Of a stretch of 64,000 nucleotides of DNA, positions 51,790 through 61,158 are shown one piece after another. Every line of letters begins with the position of its first letter. Position 1 is the first letter of the stretch. The notes beneath the pieces are model-generated. The model saw only the letters and a program-made list of their open reading frames with translations, made no database searches and was not told the origin of the DNA. The position numbers were made by a program, and so were the translations under genes. The DNA comes from Akkermansiaceae bacterium (GTDB taxonomy: Bacteria; Verrucomicrobiota; Verrucomicrobiia; Verrucomicrobiales; DEV007), in contig JACKQE010000002.1 of NCBI GenBank assembly GCA_024233005.1, positions 1 to 64,000 on the forward strand, written 5' to 3'.

Positions 51790-52998
51790 TCAGGTGGAGG
51801 TGTGGCGCCACCCGACCACCTGGAATTCGGTGATCCGAGTGAGGTGGGTCATCATGTCCGCATCCGTCTGGAGCACCCAGGGAGTGAGCATGGAGGAGTT
51901 GTTTTTGCTGTAGACCACATTGTCGGCGATGAAAATGCAGGAGTGTAGCAGCTTACCGGTTGTTGGTTCAACCAATGTTATGACATCGCCGTAGCGGAAG
52001 GGGGGCAGAACGCGCTCAAAATGGGACTGCAGCTGTTCGGCTGCTTTGTCCGGGGAATTGTAGCGGACTTTGGGGGAAAATTCGAAAAAGTTCAGGGAAG
52101 TCCAAAGGCTGTTGGGGAAAATGCCGTTGATGCCCTCTGCCGTGGTGGGGAAGGTATAGAGGTATTTGCGGGCCGTTGGAGGAAGGATGTGCGTGAGGTC
52201 GAGCCGCTCCACCCCAGGGGTCCGAATGATGGACTCCATGATGGGCTGGGTTTCTTTGAGCCGGATATTCTGGCTCCAATAATCGAGCAGCGGGGCCAGG
52301 GTGTCATGGGACGTGAGGCGCAGTCGCAGGAACAGCGACCGGTTGCGCGTCATCGCGCGGAGGAAATTGGCCTCCTCGATTTCGTCGTCGACTTTGCTCA
52401 AAGCATAGGAGACCTCGGTGAGGATGCGTCCGTTCCGGAAAGGAAAAGAGGTTGCCTCAATGGCGGCGAGAACCGGCTCGGAAAGGCCGGTGCCGGCGAA
52501 CCAGGCTCGGACGTCCTGGCCCTCGATGACGAGCGGATTGTAGTGAAACGGATTTTCCTCGTATTTCCCCAGCGTCTGCATCAATTCCAGCCTTGCGAGA
52601 GGAGGCAAGGCCAAAACCATCCGGTCGGTGGGATGGACTCGGACCTCCTCCGGGGTCAGATACCAGACGGAGCGGACGGTGGCTTCCCGATACAAATCCG
52701 GGTCAGGAAAGAACTTTTGGAACAGTGCCGAGACCTCGTCCCGGGTCGTTCCGAAAAACCGCCAAACCGTCTGCTGGGAAGGGGATGGCAGCAGTTTCAG
52801 AGCCGCCTCGGGGGCCTGCAGAAACACTGGGTAACTTTCCAAGTCCCCCCAAGGTCCCGGTTTCAGGTTCTTGAAGATTGGTGCGTTCGGCACCGCGGAC
52901 TCTTGGCCCTGAAGCATCGTTGGAAAAAGATCCGTAGATCCTCCCAAAGCCGAAGCCAGCAGAAGCAAGCTCAAACGTCGGAATGAAGCGGTTGACAT
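51790..52998 (-). CDS. Secreted NlpC/P60-like paralog A, putative inactive (Cys to Ser)
   Basis: 402 residues from the ATG at 52998, after a strongly C/T-rich leader and with a signal peptide (RRLSLLLLASALGGSTD). It is clearly paralogous to the next gene: shared LKPGPWGDLESYPVFLQAPE, LTHILPPTARKYLYTFP, LPPFRYGDVITLVEP and CIFIADNVVYSKN. The C-terminal ~120 residues look like an NlpC/P60 fold: a helix at FPNSLWTSLNFF, a 'GDV' strand, and His352 in LHSCIFIAD. In the paralog the helix starts with Cys, while here that residue is Ser297 (codon AGC). It may be a non-catalytic or altered enzyme. I do not recognise the N-terminal 280 residues. Confidence 0.65.
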   Translation of the reverse strand: MSTASFRRLSLLLLASALGGSTDLFPTMLQGQESAVPNAPIFKNLKPGPWGDLESYPVFLQAPEAALKLLPSPSQQTVWRFFGTTRDEVSALFQKFFPDPDLYREATVRSVWYLTPEEVRVHPTDRMVLALPPLARLELMQTLGKYEENPFHYNPLVIEGQDVRAWFAGTGLSEPVLAAIEATSFPFRNGRILTEVSYALSKVDDEIEEANFLRAMTRNRSLFLRLRLTSHDTLAPLLDYWSQNIRLKETQPIMESIIRTPGVERLDLTHILPPTARKYLYTFPTTAEGINGIFPNSLWTSLNFFEFSPKVRYNSPDKAAEQLQSHFERVLPPFRYGDVITLVEPTTGKLLHSCIFIADNVVYSKNNSSMLTPWVLQTDADMMTHLTRITEFQVVGWRHTST

Positions 52999-53042
52999 GG
53001 TGAACGACAAAACAGGGAGGGGGAGGGCGGCCGCGGAACGAA

Positions 53043-54299
53043 TCATTCCACCGTTTCGGTATCCTCCGATTTTAACCGGTAGAAGAAGACCTCGGAGCGA
53101 CGGGACTTGAGGTAGTTTTTCAGCACATTCTCCAGCTTCATGAAAACGAAGGGTCGAAGGAGGCTGCGTCCGTTTTTGGTGAAAACGATATCGTCGGCGA
53201 TAAAATTGCAGGCATGCATGGGCTCTCCGGTCTCTCCATCGGTCACGATGATGACATCGCCAAAACGGGGAGGGAGGGTGGCCCGTTCCCACTTCTCATC
53301 GGTCAGAAAGGTGCGGTGAGACGTGGTGTCCAGGTAGCGGTTGGAGGGCTCAAAAGCAAAGAAATTGAATGCTGTCCAGAAACAGTCAGGGAAAGTGGAG
53401 CCGATCCCCATGAGGGGCGATGCATACGTGTAGAGCAGTTTCCGCGGGGTCGGAGGGAGGAGATGGACGATGTCCAAGGTGTTCACGCCCGGCATTTGCG
53501 TCAACGGTTCGGCGAACACCTTGAGGTTTTTCCGTCTGGTCGGTGAGGACCAGTAAGTCATGATGGACTCAAGATCGCTCTGGGAGGAGAGCTTCAATCG
53601 GACAACCAGGCCTTCTGAACGCATCACCGTTTTGGCGATCCTCCAGCGCTCGTGGTCGTTCTGCGCATGGGAAAGCAGGATGGGAAGATCGGAAAAGCTG
53701 GGTGCCGAGCCCCATCGGTAACTTAATTTTTTGAAGACGTCGATGGAGCCGGGGGACATTCCCGATTCGTGGACCATCAGGTCGAAACCCGAGGAGAACA
53801 CCGGGAATGGTTTGGCGTAGAACTCATTTTGCTCCCATTGCCGGAGAATCTCGTAAATCTTTGACCGGACTTCTGGTGACAATCCTTCGACCACATCGAG
53901 GGGAGGTTGGAGGCTGATTTGGTCGCCCGTTCGAATCAGATGTCCCGGTCCGGTGAAGAGGTTGATGTCACTTTCCTGCAAGCCGGTCGTTGCCAGCAAA
54001 TCGATGATTTCTGTCAACGTCTTGTTTGGGAAATGCCAGACCAGCTTTGCCTCAAGATGGCCGGAGGCAGTCACGTATTGGTCCGGTGGCTCCAAGGCGA
54101 TGGGGAAATACTCCAGATCTCCCCAAGGGCCCGGCTGGGAAAGTTGCACTCCCGTGAAAGAGTCGGCTCCGGCCGTTTCGATGGTGGGAATTTCCTGGGC
54201 GCTTGTGGTGAAAGACAAACAAATCAGACCAGAAGTGGTCCAACTGAAAAGCTTCCGTCCCATTTCGCGCCGCGAAATGAAAGGATGGGGGACTGGCAT
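53043..54299 (-). CDS. Secreted NlpC/P60-like paralog B, putative cysteine peptidase
   Basis: 418 residues from ATG 54299 (MPVPHPFISRREMGRKLFSW); ATG 54263 gives 406. A signal peptide ends near TTSAQE. The shared family blocks are LSQPGPWGDLEYFPIALEPP, LPPTPRKLLYTYA, TLPPRFGDVIIVTD and CNFIADDIVFTKNG. Proposed catalytic residues are Cys306 (FPDCFWTAFNFF), His362 (PMHACNF) and Asn376 (TKNG). They come in the order Cys, GD strand, His, polar, as in NlpC/P60 peptidases, with 56 residues from Cys to His. The frame is open far upstream (to 55379), but that part overlaps the sulfatase gene and lacks any conserved feature. The paralog lies 44 bases downstream, so the pair is probably co-transcribed. 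Confidence 0.65.
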   Translation of the reverse strand: MPVPHPFISRREMGRKLFSWTTSGLICLSFTTSAQEIPTIETAGADSFTGVQLSQPGPWGDLEYFPIALEPPDQYVTASGHLEAKLVWHFPNKTLTEIIDLLATTGLQESDINLFTGPGHLIRTGDQISLQPPLDVVEGLSPEVRSKIYEILRQWEQNEFYAKPFPVFSSGFDLMVHESGMSPGSIDVFKKLSYRWGSAPSFSDLPILLSHAQNDHERWRIAKTVMRSEGLVVRLKLSSQSDLESIMTYWSSPTRRKNLKVFAEPLTQMPGVNTLDIVHLLPPTPRKLLYTYASPLMGIGSTFPDCFWTAFNFFAFEPSNRYLDTTSHRTFLTDEKWERATLPPRFGDVIIVTDGETGEPMHACNFIADDIVFTKNGRSLLRPFVFMKLENVLKNYLKSRRSEVFFYRLKSEDTETVE

Positions 54300-54713
54300 A
54301 AAAGCGTGTCGAGGGCGCACAATCTGGTTGAGGAAGGGAATCCCGGCAAGGTCAATTTGAGCGCGAAGCGCCCGTGATACCGCCAATTGCAGAAACTCAG
54401 GCAAATGGCGTGCCAAAGGCAATCGAAGCAGGGATGGAAGGGGACAGGGGCTGCGTGAGCGTTGAAGGAGGTTGAGGTGCGATCCGTCCGGAGAAACAGG
54501 ATGAACATGGATTACGGAGAACCTGATCCGGTTGGCTTGGAAAACCGGCGGGGGAACCTGAATGGATATTGCCTTTGAACACCGGGAAGCGGGATTGGTT
54601 GCGGTATCACTGGGGTGGCGTGGATACGCACGGTGAATCGCCTGATCGTTCGAGCCTCGGGGACCACGAATCCCCCTGTTGACCGGGTTGGCGCTTTCGA
54701 CCATCATGGGGAC
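54300..54713. other. Divergent non-coding region
   Basis: 414 bases between paralog B (leftwards) and the sulfatase (rightwards). It must carry both promoters. I see no convincing -35/-10 pair, hairpin or RNA gene. The minus strand happens to stay open through it in the paralog B frame. The encoded residues are Arg/Ser/Pro/His-rich and look non-coding. Confidence 0.5.
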
Positions 54714-56150
54714 ATGACAACGGTGATCCTCTTCAGATGGTGCCAGACCGTAACGGCCTTGGTCGCCCTTCTCATCATGGGTTCGGTCTTTTGCGCGCGG
54801 GCCGCCGAGCGTCCGAATTTGGTCTACATTCTTCTGGATGATGCCGGTTTCGGCGACCTGGGATGTTACGGTCAGGAAAAATTTGCCACTCCCAACATGG
54901 ACCGTCTGGCGGCGGAAGGCATGCGTTTCACCCAGCATTATTCTGGTTGCACGGTCTGCGCGCCGACGCGGTGCAGTCTGATGACCGGGATGCACACCGG
55001 ACATTGCTATATCCGCGGCAATCGTGAGATCAAACCCGAAGGCCAAGAGCCTCTGGAAGCATCGGCGGTGACCATTCCCCGTCTCCTGAAACCAGCGGGC
55101 TACGCCACCGGGGCTTTTGGCAAGTGGGGGCTTGGCGCCCCTGGGACCACGGGAGACCCGGCCCGTCATTTCAATCTTTTTTACGGCTACAATTGTCAGC
55201 GTGAAGCCCACAATTACTATCCGGACCATCTCTGGTCCAACGAGGAACGGGTCGAACTGGATGGGAAGACCTACTCGCACGACCTGATCATGGAGCAGGC
55301 CACCCGTTTTATTCGACAGAACCGCAAGCTGCCTTTCTTCGCGTTTTTGCCGGTCACCATCCCCCACGCGGCTCTCCACGTGCCGGAAAGCTATGCGGAA
55401 CCGTTCCGCAAGAAATTCCCCGAATTTGAAAACGTGACCGGAAAATACGCGGGACCCGAGATCACCAATCCGGCTGCCATGTTCGCGGGCATGATGACCA
55501 AGATCGATGAGGATGTGGGCAAACTTCTGGCGCTGCTTGATGAGTTGGGCATCGCTGAGAACACCGTGGTCATGCTTTCATCCGACAATGGTCCACACCA
55601 GGAGGGAGGGCACCGTCCCGATTTCTTCAACAGCAGCGGCGGGCTCCGGGGGCACAAGCGCGACCTCTATGAAGGCGGGATCCGCGCCCCATTCCTGGTC
55701 CGCTGGCCCGGCAAAATCAAGGCGGGATCGGTCTCGGATCTGCCCAGTGCCCATTGGGACATTCTCCCCACGCTTTGCGAATTGGCCGGAACTCCGGCTC
55801 CCGAAGCAACGGACGGAATTTCCCTGGTGCCGACTTTGTTGGGACAGGGTGACGGACAAAAGCGCCACGAGTATCTCTATTGGGAGTTTTACGAGCAGGG
55901 TGGCCGCCGGGCGGTGCGGTTCGGAGACTGGAAGGCGGTCCAGCAGGGACTCAACAAACCCAAAACCAATGACGTCGAACTGTTTGATCTCAAGTCGGAT
56001 CCGGCCGAGAAGAGCGACATCGCCGCCTCCCACCCGGATCAAGTGGCCCTGGCGTTGCGGTATTTCCAGGAGGCCCACACGGACTCACTCCTCTGGACCT
56101 TCGGCAACAAAGCCAACGCCAAGGGATTGAACCGGACCGAGGGACGGTGA
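54714..56150 (+). CDS. Secreted arylsulfatase-type sulfatase
   Basis: 478 residues from the ATG at 54714 (MTTVILFRWCQTVTALVALL, signal peptide). N-terminal RPNLVYILLDDAGFGDLGCY holds the metal Asp pair. The active-site motif is C82-A-P-T-R86 (VCAPTRCSLMTG), where the Cys is oxidised to formylglycine. Later metal residues lie in SSDNGPHQEGGHRP, and FGKWGLGAPGTTGDP carries the catalytic Lys. Type I family S1 sulfatase that cleaves sulfate esters from glycans or phenols in the periplasm or outside. The maturation enzyme is not in this window. It is divergent from paralog B and convergent with polX. Confidence 0.93.
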   Translation: MTTVILFRWCQTVTALVALLIMGSVFCARAAERPNLVYILLDDAGFGDLGCYGQEKFATPNMDRLAAEGMRFTQHYSGCTVCAPTRCSLMTGMHTGHCYIRGNREIKPEGQEPLEASAVTIPRLLKPAGYATGAFGKWGLGAPGTTGDPARHFNLFYGYNCQREAHNYYPDHLWSNEERVELDGKTYSHDLIMEQATRFIRQNRKLPFFAFLPVTIPHAALHVPESYAEPFRKKFPEFENVTGKYAGPEITNPAAMFAGMMTKIDEDVGKLLALLDELGIAENTVVMLSSDNGPHQEGGHRPDFFNSSGGLRGHKRDLYEGGIRAPFLVRWPGKIKAGSVSDLPSAHWDILPTLCELAGTPAPEATDGISLVPTLLGQGDGQKRHEYLYWEFYEQGGRRAVRFGDWKAVQQGLNKPKTNDVELFDLKSDPAEKSDIAASHPDQVALALRYFQEAHTDSLLWTFGNKANAKGLNRTEGR

Positions 56151-56166
56151 GGCGTGGCGTTGTGGT

Positions 56167-57900
56167 TCAGTGCCGGAGGAAGGGCAGTTCATCCGGAGTG
56201 AGGCAGTTGATGACATCCGCTCGGGTCAGCCAACCTTTGCGGGCCAGTTTCACCCCCAACCAGAGCCACTGGAGGTCTTCCGTTCGGTGGGCGTCTGGAT
56301 TGATGGCGCACTTTACGCCTTTTTCCTTGGCCAGTTTCCACCACCGCCAGTCCATGTCGAGCCGCCAGGGATTGCAGTTGAGTTCGATAATGGTCCCGGT
56401 TTCGGCGCAGGCTTCGATGACCGCGGGGACATCGACCGCATAAGCCTCACGCTCAAGGAGCAGCCTGCCGGTGAGGTGGCCGAGCATGGTGACATGAGGA
56501 TTCGAGACGGCCCGGATGATCCGTTCAGTCATCTCCGCTTCCGACAGGGTGAAGACGCTGTGAACACTGGCCACCACGTAGTCCAATTCGGAGAGCAGAC
56601 CATCGTCAAAGTCGAGGTTCCCGTCTTTCAGAATGTCCACCTCGCTGCCGGCTAGCAGGCGGAAATCGACCTCTTCCGCTCTCCATCGGGCGTTCAAATT
56701 GCGGATCTCTTCGATCTGACGGCGCAGTCTGGTTTCGTTCAGGCCGTTGGCTTGGAACGAGCTTTTGCTATGATCGGCGATGCCCAGGTATTGTAAGCCC
56801 AGTTCGAGGGCCGCCTCTGCCATTTCCTCCAGCGAGTTTCTGCCATCACTGGCCGTGGTGTGGTTGTGGAAGGTTCCCCGGAGGTTTTCCAGTTCGATCA
56901 GCCGTGGCAGACGGCCCTCCGCTGCTGCCACAATCTCGCCCTGGTTTTCCCGCAACTCCGGTGGCACGAAGTCCAGCCCGAGCCAGCGGTGCAGGGCGGC
57001 CTCGTCGGGAAAAATGGGAGGCGGGGCGGTGTCGGATCCCTCCTTGGGGGAGAGGCGGTACTCATTCAGCGTCCAACCGCGGGCGAGAGCCCGGGAGCGC
57101 AGGGCCACGTTGTGTTCCTTGCTGCCGGTGAAATAGGCCAGGGCACAGGCGAATTCCTCATTCGTGACGGCACGAAGATCGCATTGCAGGCCGTTCCGGA
57201 GCCGCACACTGCTTTTGGTGGCGCCATTGGCGAGCACCTCCGCGACCTCCGGCATGCCGACAAACAGGTCCATGATGCCGGCCGGCCGCGAGGTGGCCAC
57301 CAGAAAATCCAGATCATGGATGATCTCCTTGCCCCGGCGGTAACTCCCGGCGGCCTCGACGCGAGAGGCGTCGGGGTGTTCCCGGAGCCGGGCGAGGAGC
57401 TGCTCGGCGATGGGGGCGGCGTCACCGATCCGGAAACTGCCGGCATTCTGCTCCCGCCAGGCGATTGCGGCGAGCAGGTTCTCCGCGGTCTTTTGGCCGA
57501 AACCCGCCAAGTTTGCGATCCGGCCATCCTCGCAGGCGGCCTTGACGTCGGCCACCGACGTGATGGCGAGCTGGTCGTGAAGCGCTTTGACCTTTTTGGG
57601 GCCCAGTCCTGGCAGGTCGAACAGCTCAAACAAGGTCTCGGGAAAGGATTTCCGAAGTTCGTCGTAAAATACCAGGTGGCCCGTGCTGGCCAATTCATGC
57701 AGCTTCTTTTGAAGGGCTTCCCCAAGGCCTTTGATGCCGTCGAGTTGGTTTTCCCGGGCGAGGCGCAGGATGTCATCGGGGTGCGATCTGACGATCTCGG
57801 CTCCGGTTTTGTAGGCACGGATTTTGAAAGGATTTTCCCCCTGCAATTCCAGGAGCAGGGCGATCCGGTCGAGAACGTCGGCGAGGTCTTCCCGAGTCAT
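56167..57900 (-). CDS. polX: Family X DNA polymerase with PHP domain
   Basis: 577 residues in the usual bacterial PolX order. Residues ~1-135 are the 8-kDa domain with helix-hairpin-helix motifs (GIKGLGEALQKKLHELA, LPGLGPKKVKALHDQL). The polymerase palm follows, with Asp residues in IIHDLDFLVATSR and LQCDLRAVTNEE. The PHP domain starts near 340: FHNHTTASDGRN, LGIADHSKSSFQ, GSEVDILKDG, DYVVASVHSVF, ELNCNPWRLD and INPDAHR. PHP metal ligands look complete, so it can have 3'-5' exonuclease activity. It repairs gaps. The start overlaps the upstream propeller stop by four bases (ATGA). Confidence 0.93.
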   Translation of the reverse strand: MTREDLADVLDRIALLLELQGENPFKIRAYKTGAEIVRSHPDDILRLARENQLDGIKGLGEALQKKLHELASTGHLVFYDELRKSFPETLFELFDLPGLGPKKVKALHDQLAITSVADVKAACEDGRIANLAGFGQKTAENLLAAIAWREQNAGSFRIGDAAPIAEQLLARLREHPDASRVEAAGSYRRGKEIIHDLDFLVATSRPAGIMDLFVGMPEVAEVLANGATKSSVRLRNGLQCDLRAVTNEEFACALAYFTGSKEHNVALRSRALARGWTLNEYRLSPKEGSDTAPPPIFPDEAALHRWLGLDFVPPELRENQGEIVAAAEGRLPRLIELENLRGTFHNHTTASDGRNSLEEMAEAALELGLQYLGIADHSKSSFQANGLNETRLRRQIEEIRNLNARWRAEEVDFRLLAGSEVDILKDGNLDFDDGLLSELDYVVASVHSVFTLSEAEMTERIIRAVSNPHVTMLGHLTGRLLLEREAYAVDVPAVIEACAETGTIIELNCNPWRLDMDWRWWKLAKEKGVKCAINPDAHRTEDLQWLWLGVKLARKGWLTRADVINCLTPDELPFLRH

Positions 57901-59147
57901 GGCAAGGAGGCCTTTCCAAGGCAGAACAAATGGGCTTCTCCGCGCAGGAAAAGGTGATCCCCATACACAGCGGGCGAGGCACTGACCTTTTCCCCGAGTT
58001 GGCTTTGGGCGAGCACCTCAAAGGTCGGCCCCGGTTTGACGACCGACATCAGTCCATCGTCGGAAAAGAAATAAACCAGACCGTTGGCCGTGAGGAGCGA
58101 AGCGCTGTGGCCCCGGCCTTCGGGAATGCGTTCCATCCAGAGCCGCTCGCCGGAGTCGGCGACAAAACAACTGGCCACCCCGCCGTCGGAGACGACGACG
58201 AAATAGGGGCCGATTGAGACCGGGCTGGGCACGTAGGAGGCCGCCTTTTGGGTCCGCCAGACGATGTGACTCGCGGTGACATTGCCGCTCCCGCCGGGGC
58301 GGATCGCCATCATGTGGTGCTCTGGAAAACCACAGGTAAGGAACAATAGAGTGCCGTTGTAGACCATCGATGCGACATATTGTTCGGTAGGCCCGTCGAT
58401 GAGCCACTGTTGGATGCCGGTGTCGGGATCGTAACTGGCGACCGATTTGCTCCCGGAGAGGATCATTTCGTTCCGTTCTCCGATGGTGCGGATGAGGGGG
58501 ACACAGTAGCTGCGCGTTTTGTTGGGACGTGGCGTTTTCCACTTTTCCTTGCCGGTGGCGGCGTCCAAGGCCACGAGGTAGGCTTCTCCATCGTGGTCAC
58601 CGTTGATGATGACCTTGTCCTTCCAGAGCACGGGACTGGAGCAGAAGCCGTGCTTGCTGGAAAAAACGCCGGGGCGGGCTTCCCAGAGGCGTTTTCCATC
58701 GAAATCAAACGCCGCGACATACATTTGAGTCTGATCCAGAAAGCTCACGTAAACCCGCTGACCGTCGGTGGCGGGAGTGCTCGAAGCGTGGCTGTTGAGG
58801 CGGTGGAGGGACTCAAAGGGCGACTTGAGCACGGGCTGTTTCCACAGGAGACGGCCGGTGGCGCGGTCGAGGCAGAGGAGCAGGCGCTCCTCGGTGGCTG
58901 GATCTGCGCTGACGGTGAAAATCCGGTTTTCCCAAATGATGGGGGAAGCATGGCCTTCCCCGGGTAGTTCCGTTTTCCATAATAGGCTCTGGTCCGGCAA
59001 ACAGGAGGTGGGCAGGCCCGGGCATTGCTCAGCCGTGCCATCACCCCGGGGGCCTCGCCAGCAAGGCCAGTTCTCGCTGGCGGGGGCGGGGCGGGGCGCC
59101 AATGGGAGGCATAGGGCGGCAAAAAGAACAGCAGAGGTACGGGGCAT
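57897..59147 (-). CDS. Secreted PQQ-like beta-propeller protein
   Basis: 416 residues from the ATG at 59147 (MPRTSAVLFAALCLPLAPRP, signal peptide), preceded by CCATCCGCCCCCAACCGCC. Begins ENWPCWRGPRGDGTAEQCPG, the standard PVC propeller start. Blades: LLLCLDRATGRLLWKQPVL, YVAAFDFDGKRLWEARPG, YLVALDAATGKEKWKTPRP and VASYDPDTGIQQWLIDGP. No PQQ-enzyme active-site residues are obvious. It shares only family-level similarity with the propeller at 23876-25171. Translation is coupled to polX by a four-base overlap; the functional reason is unclear. Confidence 0.88.
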   Translation of the reverse strand: MPRTSAVLFAALCLPLAPRPAPASENWPCWRGPRGDGTAEQCPGLPTSCLPDQSLLWKTELPGEGHASPIIWENRIFTVSADPATEERLLLCLDRATGRLLWKQPVLKSPFESLHRLNSHASSTPATDGQRVYVSFLDQTQMYVAAFDFDGKRLWEARPGVFSSKHGFCSSPVLWKDKVIINGDHDGEAYLVALDAATGKEKWKTPRPNKTRSYCVPLIRTIGERNEMILSGSKSVASYDPDTGIQQWLIDGPTEQYVASMVYNGTLLFLTCGFPEHHMMAIRPGGSGNVTASHIVWRTQKAASYVPSPVSIGPYFVVVSDGGVASCFVADSGERLWMERIPEGRGHSASLLTANGLVYFFSDDGLMSVVKPGPTFEVLAQSQLGEKVSASPAVYGDHLFLRGEAHLFCLGKASLP

Positions 59148-59270
59148 GGCGGTTGGGGGCGGATGGCCTGTGAGAGAACGCCAATGCGGATGGAAAAGCA
59201 AGCGCGGAGAGGTGGCGCCCTGATGCCGGTTTCGTCGGGGCTGCTCTTGCATCGGGACGGTTGGGGTTCT

Positions 59271-60239
59271 ATGTATAGAGTCTTGGCTGACATACTCCCA
59301 GATTCTTCTTTCCCCGTGCTCCGTCGGGCTATGGGCCTTTCGCTCCTGGCGGGTTTGGGCCTTATGATATGGAAAGTGTGGGGGGCGCATGTCACGGGAT
59401 CGGCCGTGGTATACTCTGATGCCATGGAGTCCGTGGTGCACTTTCTCACTGTGGTCTTCGCTTCCTGGAGCCTGTATTTTTCCCGCAAACCGGCCGATGA
59501 ATCTCATCATTTCGGGCACGACAAGGTGGCCTATCTTTCAGCGGGTTTCGAAGGGGCGATGATCACTCTCGCTGCCGGGTTGATTGTTTTCCAGGCTGCC
59601 GGCAAGCTCCAGGAAGGCACCGGAGTCACCCGGGTCGATCTCGGCCTGCTGGTCACCTTTGTGGCTCTGGTGGTGAATGTCGTGGTCGGGACCATTCTGA
59701 TCCACTACGGGAGACGACATCGGGAAGTGATTGTCGAATCCAATGGGAAACATCTGATGACCGACGTCACCACCAGCGCCGGCTCCTTGGGCGGGTTGCT
59801 TTTGGTTCGGATCACTGGCCACGGATTTTGGGATCCGCTGGCAGCACTGGTCTGTGGCGGGGCCATCGCGTGGACCGGATGGCGGCTTCTCAATACCAGC
59901 CTGCATGGTTTGCTCGACCGCACCGATGACGCGGCTCTGGAGCGGGCCCGGGCCTCCTTGGCCGCCTCCTGCTCCGCCCGCAGAGTCGGCTTCCACAATC
60001 TGCGGTTGCGCCACACCGGAGCGTCCTACTGGATTGAAGTGCATCTGGTCTTCGATGATGGTGTTCCGGTTGTCGATGCCCATCATCGGGCCACCGAGAT
60101 TGAACGGGACTTGGCCTTGGCTCTGGGGCCTTCGCCGGTACAGATCATCTCTCATCTTGAACCCCAATCCCATGAACTGGTCGATGAAGTCTGGGAAACC
60201 GCTCCCGGACTGCCTTCCCGTGATGAGCGGGGCGGGTGA
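59271..60239 (+). CDS. Cation diffusion facilitator transporter
   Basis: 322 residues from the ATG at 59271; upstream in-frame starts (59163) add residues without family likeness. Six spans. TM2 carries Asp50 in YSDAMESVVHF and TM5 carries His161/Asp165 in KHLMTDVTTSAGSLGG, the paired metal site of CDF exporters. FGHDKVAYLSAGFEGAMITL is the family hallmark after TM2. The C-terminal cytoplasmic domain ends LGPSPVQIISHLEPQ. It exports divalent metals (Zn, Mn, Fe or Co) in exchange for H+. pdxJ follows after 87 bases. Confidence 0.9.
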   Translation: MYRVLADILPDSSFPVLRRAMGLSLLAGLGLMIWKVWGAHVTGSAVVYSDAMESVVHFLTVVFASWSLYFSRKPADESHHFGHDKVAYLSAGFEGAMITLAAGLIVFQAAGKLQEGTGVTRVDLGLLVTFVALVVNVVVGTILIHYGRRHREVIVESNGKHLMTDVTTSAGSLGGLLLVRITGHGFWDPLAALVCGGAIAWTGWRLLNTSLHGLLDRTDDAALERARASLAASCSARRVGFHNLRLRHTGASYWIEVHLVFDDGVPVVDAHHRATEIERDLALALGPSPVQIISHLEPQSHELVDEVWETAPGLPSRDERGG

Positions 60240-60326
60240 GGCGGCGAAACTCGGTCTTTCCTTCAGGGCTCCTCTGCGGTATCCTCTGGGCTCTGAACGG
60301 TGGGCGGATCCACCCAAGTGACGACG

Positions 60327-61142
60327 ATGATGACAGGTGATTTGGTGTTGGGAGTGAATATTGACCATGTGGCCACACTGCGTCAGGCACGCTATGCCAG
60401 CATGCCGGGGGCTCCGAACGAGGAGCCTTCTTTGCTCGCCGCCGCCCAGGAATGCGAGGCTTCCGGAGCCCATGGGATCACCATTCATCTGCGGGCCGAC
60501 CGGCGGCACATCCAGGATCGGGACGTCTGGGAACTTCGCGAAAAAATCCGCACCCGGATGAACCTCGAAATGGGTGACACCCCGGAGATCCTTCGCATGG
60601 CCCTGAAAGTGAAGCCCCATTCCGTCTGTCTGGTGCCGGAGAACCGCCAGGAGATCACCACCGAAGGCGGTCTGGACGTGGCCGGTCTGACCGGAGGCAG
60701 TCGTCGAGGCACAGGTCTTTGGGAAACCATTGCGCGTCTCCGCGACGCCGGTATCCGGGTCAGTTTGTTCATCGATCCCGATCCCCGTCAGGTAGCCGCC
60801 TCGGCGGAGACGGGAGCGGAAATGGTCGAACTGCACACCGGTGCCTATGCCAATGCGGACGTCACCGGCGGTGACTTGGAGCTGACGGGGCTCATCGCCG
60901 CCGCCCGGCAGGCCCGCGCCGCAGGACTGCAGGTCAATGCCGGGCACGGGATCACCCTTTCGAATCTGGTCAAGCTGATGCGTGTTCCCCATCTCCGTGA
61001 GTTGAATGTGGGACATCACCTGGTTTCGCGGGCGCTTTTTGGAGGGCTCGGAGCGGCGGTGCGTGAGATGCTCCGGCTGATGGAAGTTTATCCAACCCTC
61101 CAGGCGGCTTATCATCAGGAAGCCGGGCTGTCGGAAATCTGA
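60327..61142 (+). CDS. pdxJ: Pyridoxine 5'-phosphate synthase
   Basis: 271 residues from ATG 60327 (60330 also possible; a GTG at 60300 is unlikely). PdxJ joins 1-deoxy-D-xylulose 5-phosphate and 3-amino-2-oxopropyl phosphate to make pyridoxine 5'-phosphate. Motifs: LGVNIDHVATLRQAR, GITIHLRADRRHIQDRDV, MNLEMGDTPEIL, LVPENRQEITTEGGLDV, VSLFIDPDP, VELHTGAYA, VNAGHGITLSN and ELNVGHHLVSRAL. This TIM-barrel works as an octamer in the cytoplasm. No acpS follows, as is common elsewhere; a membrane protein starts 16 bases on. Confidence 0.95.
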   Translation: MMTGDLVLGVNIDHVATLRQARYASMPGAPNEEPSLLAAAQECEASGAHGITIHLRADRRHIQDRDVWELREKIRTRMNLEMGDTPEILRMALKVKPHSVCLVPENRQEITTEGGLDVAGLTGGSRRGTGLWETIARLRDAGIRVSLFIDPDPRQVAASAETGAEMVELHTGAYANADVTGGDLELTGLIAAARQARAAGLQVNAGHGITLSNLVKLMRVPHLRELNVGHHLVSRALFGGLGAAVREMLRLMEVYPTLQAAYHQEAGLSEI

Positions 61143-61158
61143 ACCAGCGGACGTCACC

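Noticed and set aside
51757..51790. GGTTCGAA resembling a tRNA T-arm
   Set aside because: Only a few dozen bases are free between genes, and no acceptor or anticodon stem can be folded around it.
54300..55379. N-terminal extension of the minus-strand paralog B frame (to 778 residues)
   Set aside because: It overlaps the sulfatase gene by more than 600 bases; the start at 54299 or 54263 gives a signal peptide and a length matching paralog A.
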